This document shows, in pieces, positions 25,207 to 34,852 of a stretch of DNA of 64,000 nucleotides (position 1 is its first letter; every line of letters begins with the position of its first letter). The notes under the pieces are model-generated. The model searched no databases and was not told the origin of the DNA. It saw only the letters and a list, made by a program, of their open reading frames with translations. Location: assembly GCA_902493375.1 (NCBI GenBank), contig CABUPH010000001.1, positions 161,902-225,901 on the forward strand, in the 5' to 3' direction. Made by a program: the position numbers and the translations under genes. The DNA is from an uncultured Collinsella sp. (GTDB lineage: Bacteria; Actinomycetota; Coriobacteriia; Coriobacteriales; Coriobacteriaceae).

Positions 25207-28107
25207 CTAGGTCAGTTTCACTATAGGCGCAAAGCCCTTCATAAGCTTTTTGGTCTGGCCGGTCTTTTCGAATTGGACCTCGATCATGTCTCCGGCGACC
25301 GAGATCACGGTGCCCGTGCCAAAGGTCTTATGACTCACGGTATCGCCCGCGGCAAAGTCCTGCGATGCGCTGGCGCGATCGACCTTGCGCTCCACCGTCG
25401 GGGATACCTTGGATGACGGCTTTTTGGCTCGCGGCGCGCCCGAGCCAAAGGTCGAGGCAACACGGCCGGCGTCGGGCGAAACCCCACGATGGCGCTCGGT
25501 GCCATAAGTGCTGCCGCCAAAGAAGTCATCGAAGCTCGATCCGCTGCGCGATCCAGAGCCGCCGGTCGAGCGCGTATGCGAGCCAAACACCTTGCCGCCA
25601 TACATGTCCGAGCCCATACCCGAGCCAAACGTGCCGTGACGGTCGCCGCGCTTCTCCCAGCCCGTGCCCTCAAAACCGGCAGAACCGATACCGCTAAACT
25701 CGATGTCCTCAAACGGAATCTCGTTGAGGAAGCGCGAGCGCGGATTGGCAGAGGTCGAGCCGTAGGTGCGACGCGTGGCCGCATAGGTCAGGAACAGGCG
25801 CTTGCGAGCACGCGTGATGGCGACGTAGGCCAAGCGACGCTCCTCCTCGAGCTTACCCGGATCGTCACTACCGCCAAAATCGTGCACGTGCGGGAAGATA
25901 CCCTCCTCCATGCCGGCCACGAACACCGCCGGGAACTCCAGGCCCTTGGCGGAGTGGATGGTCATCATGGTAATGGCATGCGTCTCGCCGGCCAGGGAAT
26001 CCAAGTCGGAGCGCAGAGCCAGCCACTCCATGAGTGCCGGCAGCGCCTTGCAGGTGAGCGGGCCGTAGGTGCGCTCGATCTCGTCGGCATGCACGGCACC
26101 CGCCGGCATCTCCGTCGGCGCGGCATACGCGTTGCCCGCGATGGCGGCGGCCAGAGCATCCTGCGGAGACAGCGCCGGAGCGGCCAAGCTATCGAGCGGA
26201 TTAGAGCCCGCGGCGTCACGGGCGCCGACGAGCGCCTCAAACGAGGATGCCGAGGCGGACGGCCCCGGTTCGGGCGCGGGCGCGCTCACCACAACGGGCT
26301 CGAGCTCAACGTCGGCGGGCACATCGGCAACACCAGCAGCGCGCAGCTCTTCCAAGCTCTCGAGCGTGCCTTCGATATCCTCGTGCGTCTCCTCAAATTC
26401 GGCAGCGACGCCCAGGAATTCCTGGATGTTCTCGGCGCGACTCTCGGACTCCATGGTGCCCTCGGCGCGGAAAGCCTGCAGCAGGCCCGTCTTATCGACA
26501 ATCATCTCGACGACGTCCTTGAGCTCGCCGTCCATGCGGCGACCCTCGCGCACCAGCGACACAAAGCTCGACAGGCCATTGCGCACCTTGGCGCTAAACA
26601 TGCCGGTTTCGGCGCACGCGATCTCGCAAGCCTGGAAGAACGAGCAACGGTTGTCGCGCGCCAGCTGCTCAATCTTTTGGATCGAGGTGGAGCCGATGCC
26701 GCGGCGCGGCGTGTTGATGACGCGCTTGACGCTCATCTCGTCTGCCGGGTTCACGATCATCTTGAGGTAGGCCATGACGTCGCGGATCTCGGCACGGTCG
26801 AAGAATCGCGTGCCGCCCACAATCTTGTAGGGCACGCCCGCGCGCAGGAACATATCTTCGAGGATACGCGACTGGGCGTTGGTGCGGTAGAACACGGCGA
26901 TATCGTCGTAACTCGTGCCCTTGGAGTGCAGCTTTTCGATCTCGCCGGCAATCCAGCGGCCCTCGTCGCGCTCGTCGCTTGCCTGGAAGGCCTGGATCTT
27001 CTCGCCGTCGCCCTCGGCCGTAAACAGGCGCTTGTCCTTGCGCTGCGAGTTGTGACGCACCACGGCGTTGGCGGCGCTCAGGATATGGCCCGTGGAGCGG
27101 TAGTTCTGCTCCAGCTTAACGGTCTTGCAGTTTTTAAAGTCCTTCTCAAAGTCCAGGATGTTGGTGATGTCGGCGCCGCGCCAGCTATAAATGGACTGGT
27201 CATCGTCGCCTACGACCATGAGGTTTTGGTACTTGGCGGCCAGCAGGTTGGCGATCTCGTACTGGACGTGGTTGGTGTCCTGATACTCGTCGACGCTAAT
27301 GTAGCGGAAACGCTCTTGGTACTTATCGAGCACCTCGGGGCGGGTGCGCAGCAGCTCGAGCGTGCGCACGAGCAGGTCGTCGAAGTCCATCGCGTTGGCG
27401 GCGCGCAGGCGGCGTTCCAGCTCCAGGTAGACCTGCGCGGCCTTTTTGTCGTTGGGGCTGTCGGCGGATTTGAGCATGTCCTCGGGGCCGATCATGGCGT
27501 TTTTGGCCGAACTGATCTTGCTGCGGATCATATTGATGGGGAATTGCTTTTGCTCGATACCGAGCGCCTGCATAATATCGCGCACCATGCGCTTGGAATC
27601 GTCATCATCGTAGATGGTGAACTGACCGGTGTAGCCCAGCAGGTCAGCGTCCTCGCGCAGCATGCGCACGCACATAGCATGGAAGGTGCACACCCACATG
27701 CCGCGGGTACCGCTGGGGATGAGTGCCGCCAGACGCTCGCGCATCTCGGCCGCGGCCTTGTTGGTAAACGTGATGGCAAGGATCTGCCAGGGCTTAACGC
27801 CCAGGTCGCCGAGCATATGTGCGATGCGGAAGGTCAAGACGCGGGTCTTACCCGAGCCGGCGCCGGCAAGGACCAGCAACGGACCCTCGGTGGTCAGGAC
27901 CGCCTCGCGCTGGGCGGGATTAAGGCTGTCGATGTCGACGAGCGGCTTGGCGGGTTTGGGTGCCGGCGCGGGAGCGTCGTAGATGTCGAGCGGGACGAGC
28001 TCGGGTTCCGGCGCAGCGGGGGCGGCATATGCATCGAGCGGCACGGGTTCCGGCGCGGGCGGCACGGGTACAGCGGCGTTCTTTTCCCAGGGCAAGGGCT
28101 GGGTCAT
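25207..28107 (-). CDS. pcrA: ATP-dependent DNA helicase UvrD/PcrA
   Basis: Superfamily 1A 3'-5' helicase for repair and replication restart. Motifs in order: Q-motif LNPAQREAV, Walker A AGAGSGKT, motif Ia TFTNKAA, Walker B VDEYQDTN, motif III DDQSIYSWRGA, motif IV QNYRST, motif V TIHSAKGLEFP and motif VI YVAITRARKRL. The C-terminus ends in the Tudor-like PcrA module (FAAGDTVSHKTFGTGTVISV), which in Bacillus binds RNA polymerase. The protein is long (966 residues) because of a Pro/Ala-rich N-terminal extension (~70 residues), an Ala-rich insert before motif V, and a Gly/Ser linker before the C-terminal module. The start at 28107 has GAGGAG upstream. Confidence 0.95.
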   Translation of the reverse strand: MTQPLPWEKNAAVPVPPAPEPVPLDAYAAPAAPEPELVPLDIYDAPAPAPKPAKPLVDIDSLNPAQREAVLTTEGPLLVLAGAGSGKTRVLTFRIAHMLGDLGVKPWQILAITFTNKAAAEMRERLAALIPSGTRGMWVCTFHAMCVRMLREDADLLGYTGQFTIYDDDDSKRMVRDIMQALGIEQKQFPINMIRSKISSAKNAMIGPEDMLKSADSPNDKKAAQVYLELERRLRAANAMDFDDLLVRTLELLRTRPEVLDKYQERFRYISVDEYQDTNHVQYEIANLLAAKYQNLMVVGDDDQSIYSWRGADITNILDFEKDFKNCKTVKLEQNYRSTGHILSAANAVVRHNSQRKDKRLFTAEGDGEKIQAFQASDERDEGRWIAGEIEKLHSKGTSYDDIAVFYRTNAQSRILEDMFLRAGVPYKIVGGTRFFDRAEIRDVMAYLKMIVNPADEMSVKRVINTPRRGIGSTSIQKIEQLARDNRCSFFQACEIACAETGMFSAKVRNGLSSFVSLVREGRRMDGELKDVVEMIVDKTGLLQAFRAEGTMESESRAENIQEFLGVAAEFEETHEDIEGTLESLEELRAAGVADVPADVELEPVVVSAPAPEPGPSASASSFEALVGARDAAGSNPLDSLAAPALSPQDALAAAIAGNAYAAPTEMPAGAVHADEIERTYGPLTCKALPALMEWLALRSDLDSLAGETHAITMMTIHSAKGLEFPAVFVAGMEEGIFPHVHDFGGSDDPGKLEEERRLAYVAITRARKRLFLTYAATRRTYGSTSANPRSRFLNEIPFEDIEFSGIGSAGFEGTGWEKRGDRHGTFGSGMGSDMYGGKVFGSHTRSTGGSGSRSGSSFDDFFGGSTYGTERHRGVSPDAGRVASTFGSGAPRAKKPSSKVSPTVERKVDRASASQDFAAGDTVSHKTFGTGTVISVAGDMIEVQFEKTGQTKKLMKGFAPIVKLT

Positions 28108-28248
28108 GGGCGACTCCTCATCTGACGGACGGCGCGCCTGCGGGCAGCGCCATAGTTTGAGCCGTACCAGTATACCGAGCCGCGCGGACACCGACGCAAA
28201 TCACACCACGACTCCGTGCGCCGCCGTCAGGCCCGCCCCAGCGGATTT

Positions 28249-28283
28249 GGCGCAAAGTAACCTGTCCCCATTGCACCAAAAAG
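28249..28283. repeat. Palindromic repeat, family A (copy 2)
   Basis: GGCGCAAAGTAACCTGTCCC followed by CATTGCACCAAAAA. Same core as 15773-15825. Confidence 0.7.
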
Positions 28284-28311
28284 GCGGCATAGACCTTTTG
28301 GTCATGCCGCC
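28278..28311 (-). terminator. Terminator downstream of uppP
   Basis: Stem GGCGGCATGACC / GGTCTATGCCGCC on the minus strand followed by TTTTTGG. Confidence 0.85.
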
Positions 28312-28361
28312 CCCTTTGAATGACAAGTTGTCGCTCTGGCCGCCGCGCAGCGTCAACCAAG

Positions 28362-29342
28362 TTACAGGCCGAGCATAGGCTCCAGAACGAAGAAGTATGC
28401 GAGCACCACGATGCCCAGAATGATGCGATAGACGCCGAAGCACTTAAAGTCGTGACGGCGGACGAAGCCCATGAGCCACTTGATGGCGATGAGCGACACC
28501 ACAAAGGCCACAACGCAGCCCACGCCCAGGATAGCGACCTCGTTGGCGCCGAACGTACCGCCCTTGATGAAATACTTGACCAGCTTGAGCGCACTCGCGC
28601 CAAACATGACAGGGATGGCCAGGAAGAACGTAAACTTGGACGCCACCGAACGCGTGCAGCCCAAAAGCAGGCCGCCGATGATGGTGGAACCGGAGCGCGA
28701 CGTGCCCGGAATCAGCGAGAGCACCTGAAAGCATCCGATGCCCAGTGCGGTCTTCCAACTTAGGTCCTCGAGCGTGGTGATGGAACCAAAGTCCAGATCC
28801 TCGTCCTCGTCATCGTCCTCGGCAACATCTGCCGCGGGCGCCGCAAAGTGTGCACCGGCGGGACGTCCACCCGACACCACAGCACGCGAACCAAACGAAC
28901 CGGCAACGGCCATTTCCTCGCGCTTGCTCGCGCGCCAGTTCTCGATCACGATAAACAACACGCCGTACACAATGAGCGCCAGCGCCACGACGGGAGCATT
29001 GTAGAAATGCTCCTCCATCCAGTCGTTGAGCGGCAGACCGATCGCCGCCGCAGGAATGCAGCCGAGCACAATCTTGCCCCACAGCACCCAGGTGTCGCGA
29101 CGGCCCTCCTTGCCCTTGCTGGGCGAGAACGGATTGAGCTCATGGAAGAACAGCACACAGACGGCCAGAATGGCACCGAGCTGAATCACGACCAGGAACA
29201 TATTCCAGAACGTCTCGCTCACGTTCATCTTGACGAACTCGTCCACCAAGATCATGTGACCGGTCGACGAAACAGGCAGCCATTCGGTGATGCCCTCGAC
29301 TAGGCCCATGAAGGCAGATTTTAGAAGCTCGATAATATCCAA
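28362..29342 (-). CDS. uppP: Undecaprenyl-diphosphatase UppP (BacA)
   Basis: Membrane enzyme that recycles undecaprenyl pyrophosphate for cell-wall synthesis. Signature segments are GLVEGITEWLPVSSTGHMIL and, downstream, SLIPGTSRSGSTI. About 8 hydrophobic spans are visible. The middle carries an unusual ~60-residue soluble insert with an acidic run (EDDDEDED), absent from short UppP forms of ~270 residues. A TTG start at 29342 (DIIELLKSAFMG follows) is chosen because GAGGGGG lies 5 nt upstream and no ATG or GTG fits. The length is 326 residues. Confidence 0.93.
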   Translation of the reverse strand: MDIIELLKSAFMGLVEGITEWLPVSSTGHMILVDEFVKMNVSETFWNMFLVVIQLGAILAVCVLFFHELNPFSPSKGKEGRRDTWVLWGKIVLGCIPAAAIGLPLNDWMEEHFYNAPVVALALIVYGVLFIVIENWRASKREEMAVAGSFGSRAVVSGGRPAGAHFAAPAADVAEDDDEDEDLDFGSITTLEDLSWKTALGIGCFQVLSLIPGTSRSGSTIIGGLLLGCTRSVASKFTFFLAIPVMFGASALKLVKYFIKGGTFGANEVAILGVGCVVAFVVSLIAIKWLMGFVRRHDFKCFGVYRIILGIVVLAYFFVLEPMLGL

Positions 29343-29590
29343 AGGGACCCCCTCGTTAGACACCCGCCGATATTGTTCTGCGGACGGTGCGGGCGATGTC
29401 ACATTATCAACCGTTGGCGGCGCGCCTGCGCCTACCCTTACCAAAAAACTCGCCCGTTCACAGAATTGCGAGCGGTCAAACCCAAATCCTTGGGTATAAC
29501 TGCAACAAGATAAAGTGTCCGGCGGCCGACGCGCCCGCGCCCGCCCGATGCACGAGCCCCGCGCCCGTGCGATAGACCAAGGAGGAAACC

Positions 29591-30028
29591 ATGAACGAGG
29601 GCTACACCAAGGTATTTGTTTCACTCGACGGTACTGAGCAGCAGGATTTTGTGCTCGCACGCGCCATCAAGGTCGCCGCGAACAACGGTGCCAAGCTAAT
29701 CATCGGCCACGTTATCGATTCCACGGCGCTCGAGAGCGCCGGTTCCTATCCGGTCGATCTGGTCAACGGCCTAGAGGAGGCATTTAAGAACTCCATCGCC
29801 AAGCAGCTCGAAGAGGCCAAGGCCAATCCCGATATTCCCGAGGTCGAGGTCATGATTCGCGCCGGCCGCATTCGCGAGACGCTCAAGGACGAGATGCTCG
29901 ACGTGGTTAAGCCCGACCTGGTGCTCTGCGGCGCCCGCGGCCTGTCCTCGATCAAGTATGCGCTCCTGGGTTCGATTTCGACGTTCCTGCTGCGCAACAC
30001 GGACTGCGACATCTTGGTCGTGAAGTAG
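29591..30028 (+). CDS. Universal stress protein (UspA family)
   Basis: Single Usp domain of 145 residues. VFVSLDGTEQQDFVLARAI at the N-terminus, IIGHVID, and the C-terminal DLVLCGARGLSSIKYALLGSISTFLLRNTDCDILVV correspond to the G-2x-G-9x-G(S/T) ATP-binding loop in modified form. Role is in stress survival, with no defined substrate. GGAGGAAACC lies before ATG 29591. It is monocistronic, with a long structured hairpin after its stop. Confidence 0.92.
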   Translation: MNEGYTKVFVSLDGTEQQDFVLARAIKVAANNGAKLIIGHVIDSTALESAGSYPVDLVNGLEEAFKNSIAKQLEEAKANPDIPEVEVMIRAGRIRETLKDEMLDVVKPDLVLCGARGLSSIKYALLGSISTFLLRNTDCDILVVK

Positions 30029-30041
30029 GTTCCTTCCCGCC

Positions 30042-30132
30042 GGCGCAAGGCCTGTGGGGTTATCACGCCGACGTCCTCGCCGCTTCGCGGCTGCGGGATG
30101 TCGGCTTAGATAACCCCTCCCGGCCTTGCGCC
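30042..30132. repeat. Three-segment hairpin element after the universal stress gene
   Basis: Nested complementary segments: GGCGCAAGGCC / GGCCTTGCGCC, GGGGTTATC / GATAACCCC, GCCGAC / GTCGGC, GCCGC / GCGGC. The layout resembles the structured elements at 22741 and 24977 but has a different core. Confidence 0.75.
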
Positions 30133-30172
30133 TTCGTCACCGTACTTCAGCGAGTTGGCTGATAAAAGATGG

Positions 30173-30206
30173 CGTGCCGCCCCGTTTGGGGCGGCACGTT
30201 TTGTTT
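30173..30206. terminator. Terminator between uspA-like gene and sensor kinase
   Basis: Perfect stem CGTGCCGCCCC / GGGGCGGCACG followed by TTTTGTTT on the plus strand. A second GGGGCGGCACG lies directly after it. It may serve both convergent genes. Confidence 0.8.
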
Positions 30207-30248
30207 GGGGCGGCACGATTTTGTTTGGGCGGACGTCTGCCGCGTGCG

Positions 30249-31294
30249 TTACTCGAAATATTGGAACTTGTTCGTTGAAAAAGCGAATGTTACGACGAAG
30301 CCTTCGCCGGGCTCGGATGCCGCGGTGACGTCGATGCCCATCTTGGAGCACAGACGCGCCACCAGGTAGAGGCCAATACCCGTTGCGCGCTTGGTGGTGC
30401 GGCCGTTGTCGCCGGTAAAGCCCTTCTCGAACACGCGCGGCAGGTCTGCCGCACACACGCCGCAGCCGTTGTCCGCGACAGTAAGCTCGATGCGCTCGCT
30501 CGCCAGGCCCTCGTCCAGCAACGCACCCGAAAACACAATCTTTGCGCCGTCCTCGCGCGCATATTTAATGCTGTTCTGAATGAGCTGGCCCAAAATAAAC
30601 TCGAGCCACTTCTCGTCGGTAAAGACCTCGAAGTCGAGGTTCTCGCACACACCGGGGCCACATGCGCCGCGATGAGCTCGCGGGCATTGGCTTTAATCGC
30701 ACCCGTCACCAAGGTCTTAAGGTCCCAGCGACGAATCAGGTAGTCGCGCTCCACGACTTCCGAGCGCGCATAGTACAGCGCCTGGTCAATATAGCGCTCC
30801 ACGCGGGCAAGCTCGCGACTCAGGTCATCCACACGCGACAGATCGTCTTCGCTGCCGTCCAGGTTTTCCAAAATCAGATGGGCTGCTGCCAGGGGCAGCT
30901 TGGCCTCGTGGACCCAGCTCTCGATATAGTCGCGGTAGTCATCGGTCTGGCGCCGGCCTTCCGCCACCTCATCGCATGCCGCCTTGCCCACCCGGCGCAA
31001 GACCTCGTACTCGAGCTCGCCCTCGGCATAGGTCGGGCATTGCACCATCTCCTGCACCCATGCGGGACTCTCGAGCTCCTCGGCCGCACGCTCCAGCTGG
31101 CGCAGAAAACGACGACGGCGCGCGTACTCGATCACGATGCCGAGCATACCAAAGATAAAGGACACACCAACCGCCACGACCACGATAGAAACGGGTGCGC
31201 CGGCGACCGTCAGCACAAAGCAGCTCAGCAGCACGCCGCACGTCCACACGGCGACGGAAAGCAGCGCATCTTTAAAGAACTTGGTAAACGACAT
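30249..31294 (-). pseudogene. Two-component sensor histidine kinase (BceS/GraS-like), frameshifted
   Basis: Read from 31294, the frame gives two N-terminal membrane spans (LLSVAVWTCGVLLSCFVLTV, IVVVAVGVSFIFGMLGIVI) and the His box SWVHEAKLPLAAAHLILENL typical of the BceS/GraS group, then loses sense near position 30655. The C-terminal ATPase domain continues in another frame: DEKWLEFILGQLIQNSIKYA (N box), DNGCGV, FEKGFTG, TGIGLYL, ending at 30249. One base too many or too few near the CCCC/GG run at about 30650-30660 explains it. It is either a true frameshift that splits the kinase or an assembly error. It pairs with the response regulator 9 nt upstream. No BceAB-type ABC transporter is adjacent. 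Confidence 0.8.
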
Positions 31295-31303
31295 AGCCGG
31301 CCC

Positions 31304-31975
31304 CTAGACCGAATAGCCCTGGCCGCGGTGCGTCGTCAAATACCCCTTGATGCCGATTTTTTCGAGCGTGGTGCGCAGGCGGTTGATGTTGACGGTGAGC
31401 GTATTGTCGTCCACGAAGGCGTCGGAGTCCCACAGGTCCTGCATGATGGCCGAGCGCGAGACGATCTTGCCCGCGCGGCTCAGAAGCAGCGAGAGAATAC
31501 GCAGCTCGTTTTTGGTGAGCTCGGTACTGATGCCGGTTTGCATGTTGGTGACCATGGAGCGAGCGAGATCGAGCTCCAGTCCCTTGTGGACAAGTGTGCT
31601 GCGCTCGCCCGCCGTCGCGGTGCGACGCAGCAAGGCATTGATGCGCGCCACGAGCACACGGGCGCTGTAGGGCTTGGGAACAAAGTCGTCCGCGCCGAGC
31701 GTCATGGCCATGACCTCGTCAATCTCGGTCGTGCGCGACGTGAGGACGATGATGGGAACCTCTGATTCGCGACGAACCTCGTGGCAGATATGCTGGCCGT
31801 CCTTGACGGGAAGCGTGAGGTCGAGCAGCACCAGGTCGGGCGCGGCGGCGAGAATATCGCACGAGACATGCTCAAACGATTCGCAGGCCTCGATTTCAAA
31901 CCCGGCGCGGGCAAGGATGTCGGCAAGCTCGCGACGAATGGGTTCGTCGTCCTCAACGATATAGATCAGCGCCAT
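31304..31975 (-). CDS. OmpR-family response regulator (BceR/GraR-like)
   Basis: Receiver domain with acidic pocket EDDEP, the phospho-acceptor Asp in LVLLDLTLPVKDG (about residue 51), TSRTTE and KPYS lysine. The winged-helix DNA-binding domain follows (LTKNELRILSLLLSRAGKIVSR to NRLRTTLEKIGIKGYLTTHRGQGYSV). The ATG at 31975 is chosen (MALIYIVEDDE) with GGGGAG upstream. It belongs to the BceR/GraR type that usually controls cell-envelope or antimicrobial-peptide responses. The cognate kinase follows immediately but is frameshifted in this sequence. Confidence 0.92.
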   Translation of the reverse strand: MALIYIVEDDEPIRRELADILARAGFEIEACESFEHVSCDILAAAPDLVLLDLTLPVKDGQHICHEVRRESEVPIIVLTSRTTEIDEVMAMTLGADDFVPKPYSARVLVARINALLRRTATAGERSTLVHKGLELDLARSMVTNMQTGISTELTKNELRILSLLLSRAGKIVSRSAIMQDLWDSDAFVDDNTLTVNINRLRTTLEKIGIKGYLTTHRGQGYSV

Positions 31976-32154
31976 GGATTCCGCTCCCCTCTTGGTTGTC
32001 TTGCCACCATTATGGCTGCGAAACTGCAGGTGCGCGCCACGCACGTCGCCAAGGTGACAGAACTGTTCGCGAGCGGGGGCGTTTTGTCCGTCTTACGCTC
32101 GCGACGGGAACGGGGACCAAAATGATTATTAAATCCCCGTCCCAGAAACATCAT

Positions 32155-32862
32155 TTAGCGGCGGGCACGGAGCTTTTCGTAGCCTTCGGCGAAGAAGGCG
32201 ACCGTCGCGGCGTCGGCCTCGGCGGCGTCGGCCTCGGTCGCGGGGACCACGCCGTGCTCGTCGCTCACCAGGAACAGCGCGCCCTTGAGCTGAGCGGGGA
32301 TGTCTACGCGCGTGACCGGGATGCCCTTGGTCTGGGCCAGCTGCTCGATGAGCGTCGCCGTGCCGCACAGGCACTCGTCCGCTGGCGCCACAAAGGCAAG
32401 CTCGCCGTTATCGACGGCGGCGAGCAGCTCGGGCGCCACGCCGGTTTCGTCGGCCTCGGAGCGGGCCTCGGCGGAGCGGGCGCGTAGCGCCTTGGCCGAC
32501 GTATCGGTTAGCGGCTCGTACTCCCCCACCGTCATGGCGGCGTTGCCGTTGACGTCGATCACCAGCATGAGCACGCCGTCGCGTGCGGTGTAATCGCCCT
32601 CGGCAAGCGACCACTCAACGTGCTGCTTGGCCCAGCTGAGCATGTTATGGGTAAGCGGCTCGCCCTGCACCAAGCGCTCGGACAGCGCGCGAATGTGGCG
32701 GTTGAGCATGGGTACCTTTTTGTTGGACATGCGCCAACGGCAGATAAGCGCGGGCTTGTCGAGCGTAAACTTCTCGACCGCCTCCTGATTAGCGCAAAAG
32801 TCCTCGTACGCACGCTGATCCTCGGCATTGCCAAACAGCTCGGCATCATCAATCTGGGGCAT
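32155..32862 (-). CDS. Protein of unknown function, 235 aa
   Basis: I do not recognise this family. The start at 32862 (MPQIDDAELFGN) is chosen for AAAGG 8 nt upstream. The soluble product has a mixed alpha/beta look: an N-terminal helical part (ALSERLVQGEPLTHNMLSWAKQH), a beta-rich middle (RDGVLMLVIDVNGNAAMTV), an Ala/Glu-rich helix and a C-terminal part (ELAFVAPADECLCG, KGALFLVSDEHG). No membrane span or signal peptide is seen. It stands between purH (with its own terminator) and the two-component genes, so context gives no role. Confidence 0.7.
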   Translation of the reverse strand: MPQIDDAELFGNAEDQRAYEDFCANQEAVEKFTLDKPALICRWRMSNKKVPMLNRHIRALSERLVQGEPLTHNMLSWAKQHVEWSLAEGDYTARDGVLMLVIDVNGNAAMTVGEYEPLTDTSAKALRARSAEARSEADETGVAPELLAAVDNGELAFVAPADECLCGTATLIEQLAQTKGIPVTRVDIPAQLKGALFLVSDEHGVVPATEADAAEADAATVAFFAEGYEKLRARR

Positions 32863-32902
32863 GGTCATACCTTTCGTGTTAGTCATTCCGTCCTCTTATA
32901 CC

Positions 32903-32938
32903 AAAAAGACGGCCCTCCAAACGGAGCGACCGTCTTTT
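32903..32938 (-). terminator. Terminator downstream of purH
   Basis: AAAAAGACGG stem with CCGTCTTTT and an inner CTCC/GGAG pair. T-tract on the minus strand. Confidence 0.85.
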
Positions 32939-32967
32939 GCAGAGATTATTTTGTCCCAAGGCGGAAC

Positions 32968-34575
32968 TTAGTGGCGGAAGTGGCGGGCGCCCGTAAACAC
33001 CATCGCGATGCCATGCTCGTTGCAGGCCTGGATGCTTTCGTCGTCGCGCTTGGAGCCGCCGGGCTGGATGATGCAGGTCACGCCGTGCGCGGCGAGCACG
33101 TCGACATTGTCGCGGAACGGGAAGAACGCGTCGCTTGCACAGGCAAAGCCGCCCTTCTCCACGCCCTCGCGCTCGCAGAAGTCCTCGGCGCGCTCGCAGG
33201 CAAGCAGTGCGGAGTCAACGCGGTTAGGCTGACCCGGGCCCATGCCAATGCCGGCCTTGCCCTTGGAAACCAGGATGGCGTTGGACTTAACGCCCTTGCA
33301 GACCTTCCAGGCAAACTCGAGCTCGGCCATCTCGGCGTCGGTGGGCTTGCGGTCGGTGGGGAACGTAAAGGTCGCGGGATCCTCGGTCACGTGGTCGACT
33401 TCCTGCACCAGCATGCCGCCGTCAATGGAGCGCAGCTCCACCTGGGCGCCGTGGTCCACGCCGCCGGTGGCCAGCACGCGCAGGTTGGGACGCTTGGCCA
33501 TGCGCTCGAGCGCCTCGGCAGTGTAGCTCGGGGCGATGATAACCTCGACGAACTGCTTGTTCTGATCGGCAAAGTGCTCGACCAGCTCATAGGGAACCTC
33601 GCGGTTGCAGGCGATGATGCCGCCAAAGGCGCTCTTGGGATCGCAGGCGAAAGCGCGATCGTAGGCAGCCGTGATGTCCTCGGCAACGGCGGAACCGCAG
33701 GGGTTCTGGTGCTTGAGGATCACGCAGGCCGGCTCGTCGAACTCGCGGACCAGGTTCCAAGCGGCATCGGCATCCAGATAGTTGTTGTAGCTGAGCGGCT
33801 TGCCCTGGATCTGCTCGGAGCCAACGAGCGGGAACTGCGAGCTCGCGGTGTTCTCGCAGCCCTCGGCAAAGCGGTAGACCGTAGCCTTCTGCTGAGGATT
33901 CTCGCCATAGCGCAGGTCGTCGACCTTCTCCAGCGAAATCTCGAGCTTGGCAGAGGTGTCCGCCACATCGCTTGCCTGGGCGGCAAGCCAACGGGAGATA
34001 GCCGTGTCGTAGGCGGCGGTGGTCTGGTAGACCTTCACCTGCAGGCGACGACGGGTGGAAAGCGTGGTGCAGCCACCGGTCTCGTGCATCTCGGCCAGGA
34101 CGGCATCATAGTCGGCCGGGTCGGAAATGACGGTAACGCTCGTGGCGTTCTTGGCGGCAGAGCGCAGCATGGAGGGACCACCGATGTCGATGTGCTCGAT
34201 GGCGTCCGCGAAGGTGACCTCGGGGTTGGCGACGGTCTTCTCGAACTCGTACAGGTTGACGACGACCAGGTCGATCAGCTTAATGCCGTGCTGAGCGGCC
34301 TCCTGCATGTGCTGCTCGGAATCGCGGCGGGCCAGCAGCGCGCCGTGAACCTTGGGGTGCAGGGTCTTAACGCGGCCGTCCATCATCTCGGGATAGCCCG
34401 TGAACTCCTCGATGGGGGTTACGGGAACGCCCGCGTCCTCGATGGCACGAGCCGTGCCGCCCGTAGAGATGATCTCGACGCCAAAGTCATCGACCAGCGT
34501 CCGTGCGAAATCGACGACGCCCGTCTTATCGGTAACCGAGATCAACGCGCGTGCGATCTTCACATCAGATCCCAT
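32968..34575 (-). CDS. purH: Bifunctional AICAR formyltransferase / IMP cyclohydrolase
   Basis: Catalyses the last two steps of IMP synthesis. The N-terminal MGS-like cyclohydrolase domain (ARALISVTDKTGVVDFA, STGGTA, TLHPKVHGALLARRD, IDIGGPSMLRSAAKN) is followed by the AICAR transformylase domain (LRYGENPQQKA, GKPLSYNNYLDADAAW, LKHQNPCGSA, and a CIIQPGGSKRDDESIQACNEHGIAMVFTG C-terminus). AGGAGG lies before the ATG at 34575. The length of 535 residues is normal. It is a single gene here, with no other pur genes in the window. Confidence 0.97.
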   Translation of the reverse strand: MGSDVKIARALISVTDKTGVVDFARTLVDDFGVEIISTGGTARAIEDAGVPVTPIEEFTGYPEMMDGRVKTLHPKVHGALLARRDSEQHMQEAAQHGIKLIDLVVVNLYEFEKTVANPEVTFADAIEHIDIGGPSMLRSAAKNATSVTVISDPADYDAVLAEMHETGGCTTLSTRRRLQVKVYQTTAAYDTAISRWLAAQASDVADTSAKLEISLEKVDDLRYGENPQQKATVYRFAEGCENTASSQFPLVGSEQIQGKPLSYNNYLDADAAWNLVREFDEPACVILKHQNPCGSAVAEDITAAYDRAFACDPKSAFGGIIACNREVPYELVEHFADQNKQFVEVIIAPSYTAEALERMAKRPNLRVLATGGVDHGAQVELRSIDGGMLVQEVDHVTEDPATFTFPTDRKPTDAEMAELEFAWKVCKGVKSNAILVSKGKAGIGMGPGQPNRVDSALLACERAEDFCEREGVEKGGFACASDAFFPFRDNVDVLAAHGVTCIIQPGGSKRDDESIQACNEHGIAMVFTGARHFRH

Positions 34576-34852
34576 GCAGTCCTCCTGTCTGGTACGCCGC
34601 CGTGCTCTGTGAGTCGGTGATACGTCGATCTGCAGCGCTCGCGCAGCGGCATTGAAAATACTGATTTAATGTAGCGCATCGAGCGCATCGATGCACCCCG
34701 CAACGGGTGCATGTGCAGAAAAAGTTTGCGAGCGGAGGGGATGGGCACGACACCGGGCACGGTGAGTTCATGGAACACAGGGGCACCATAATTCGATGCC
34801 AATGGCGTGGTAGAACTGTGCTCGATATGCATCCGCAAAAGAAAGAGGCACC

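Noticed and set aside
25489..28125. 878-codon plus-strand frame opposite pcrA
   Set aside because: Antisense shadow; helicase motifs are complete on the minus strand.
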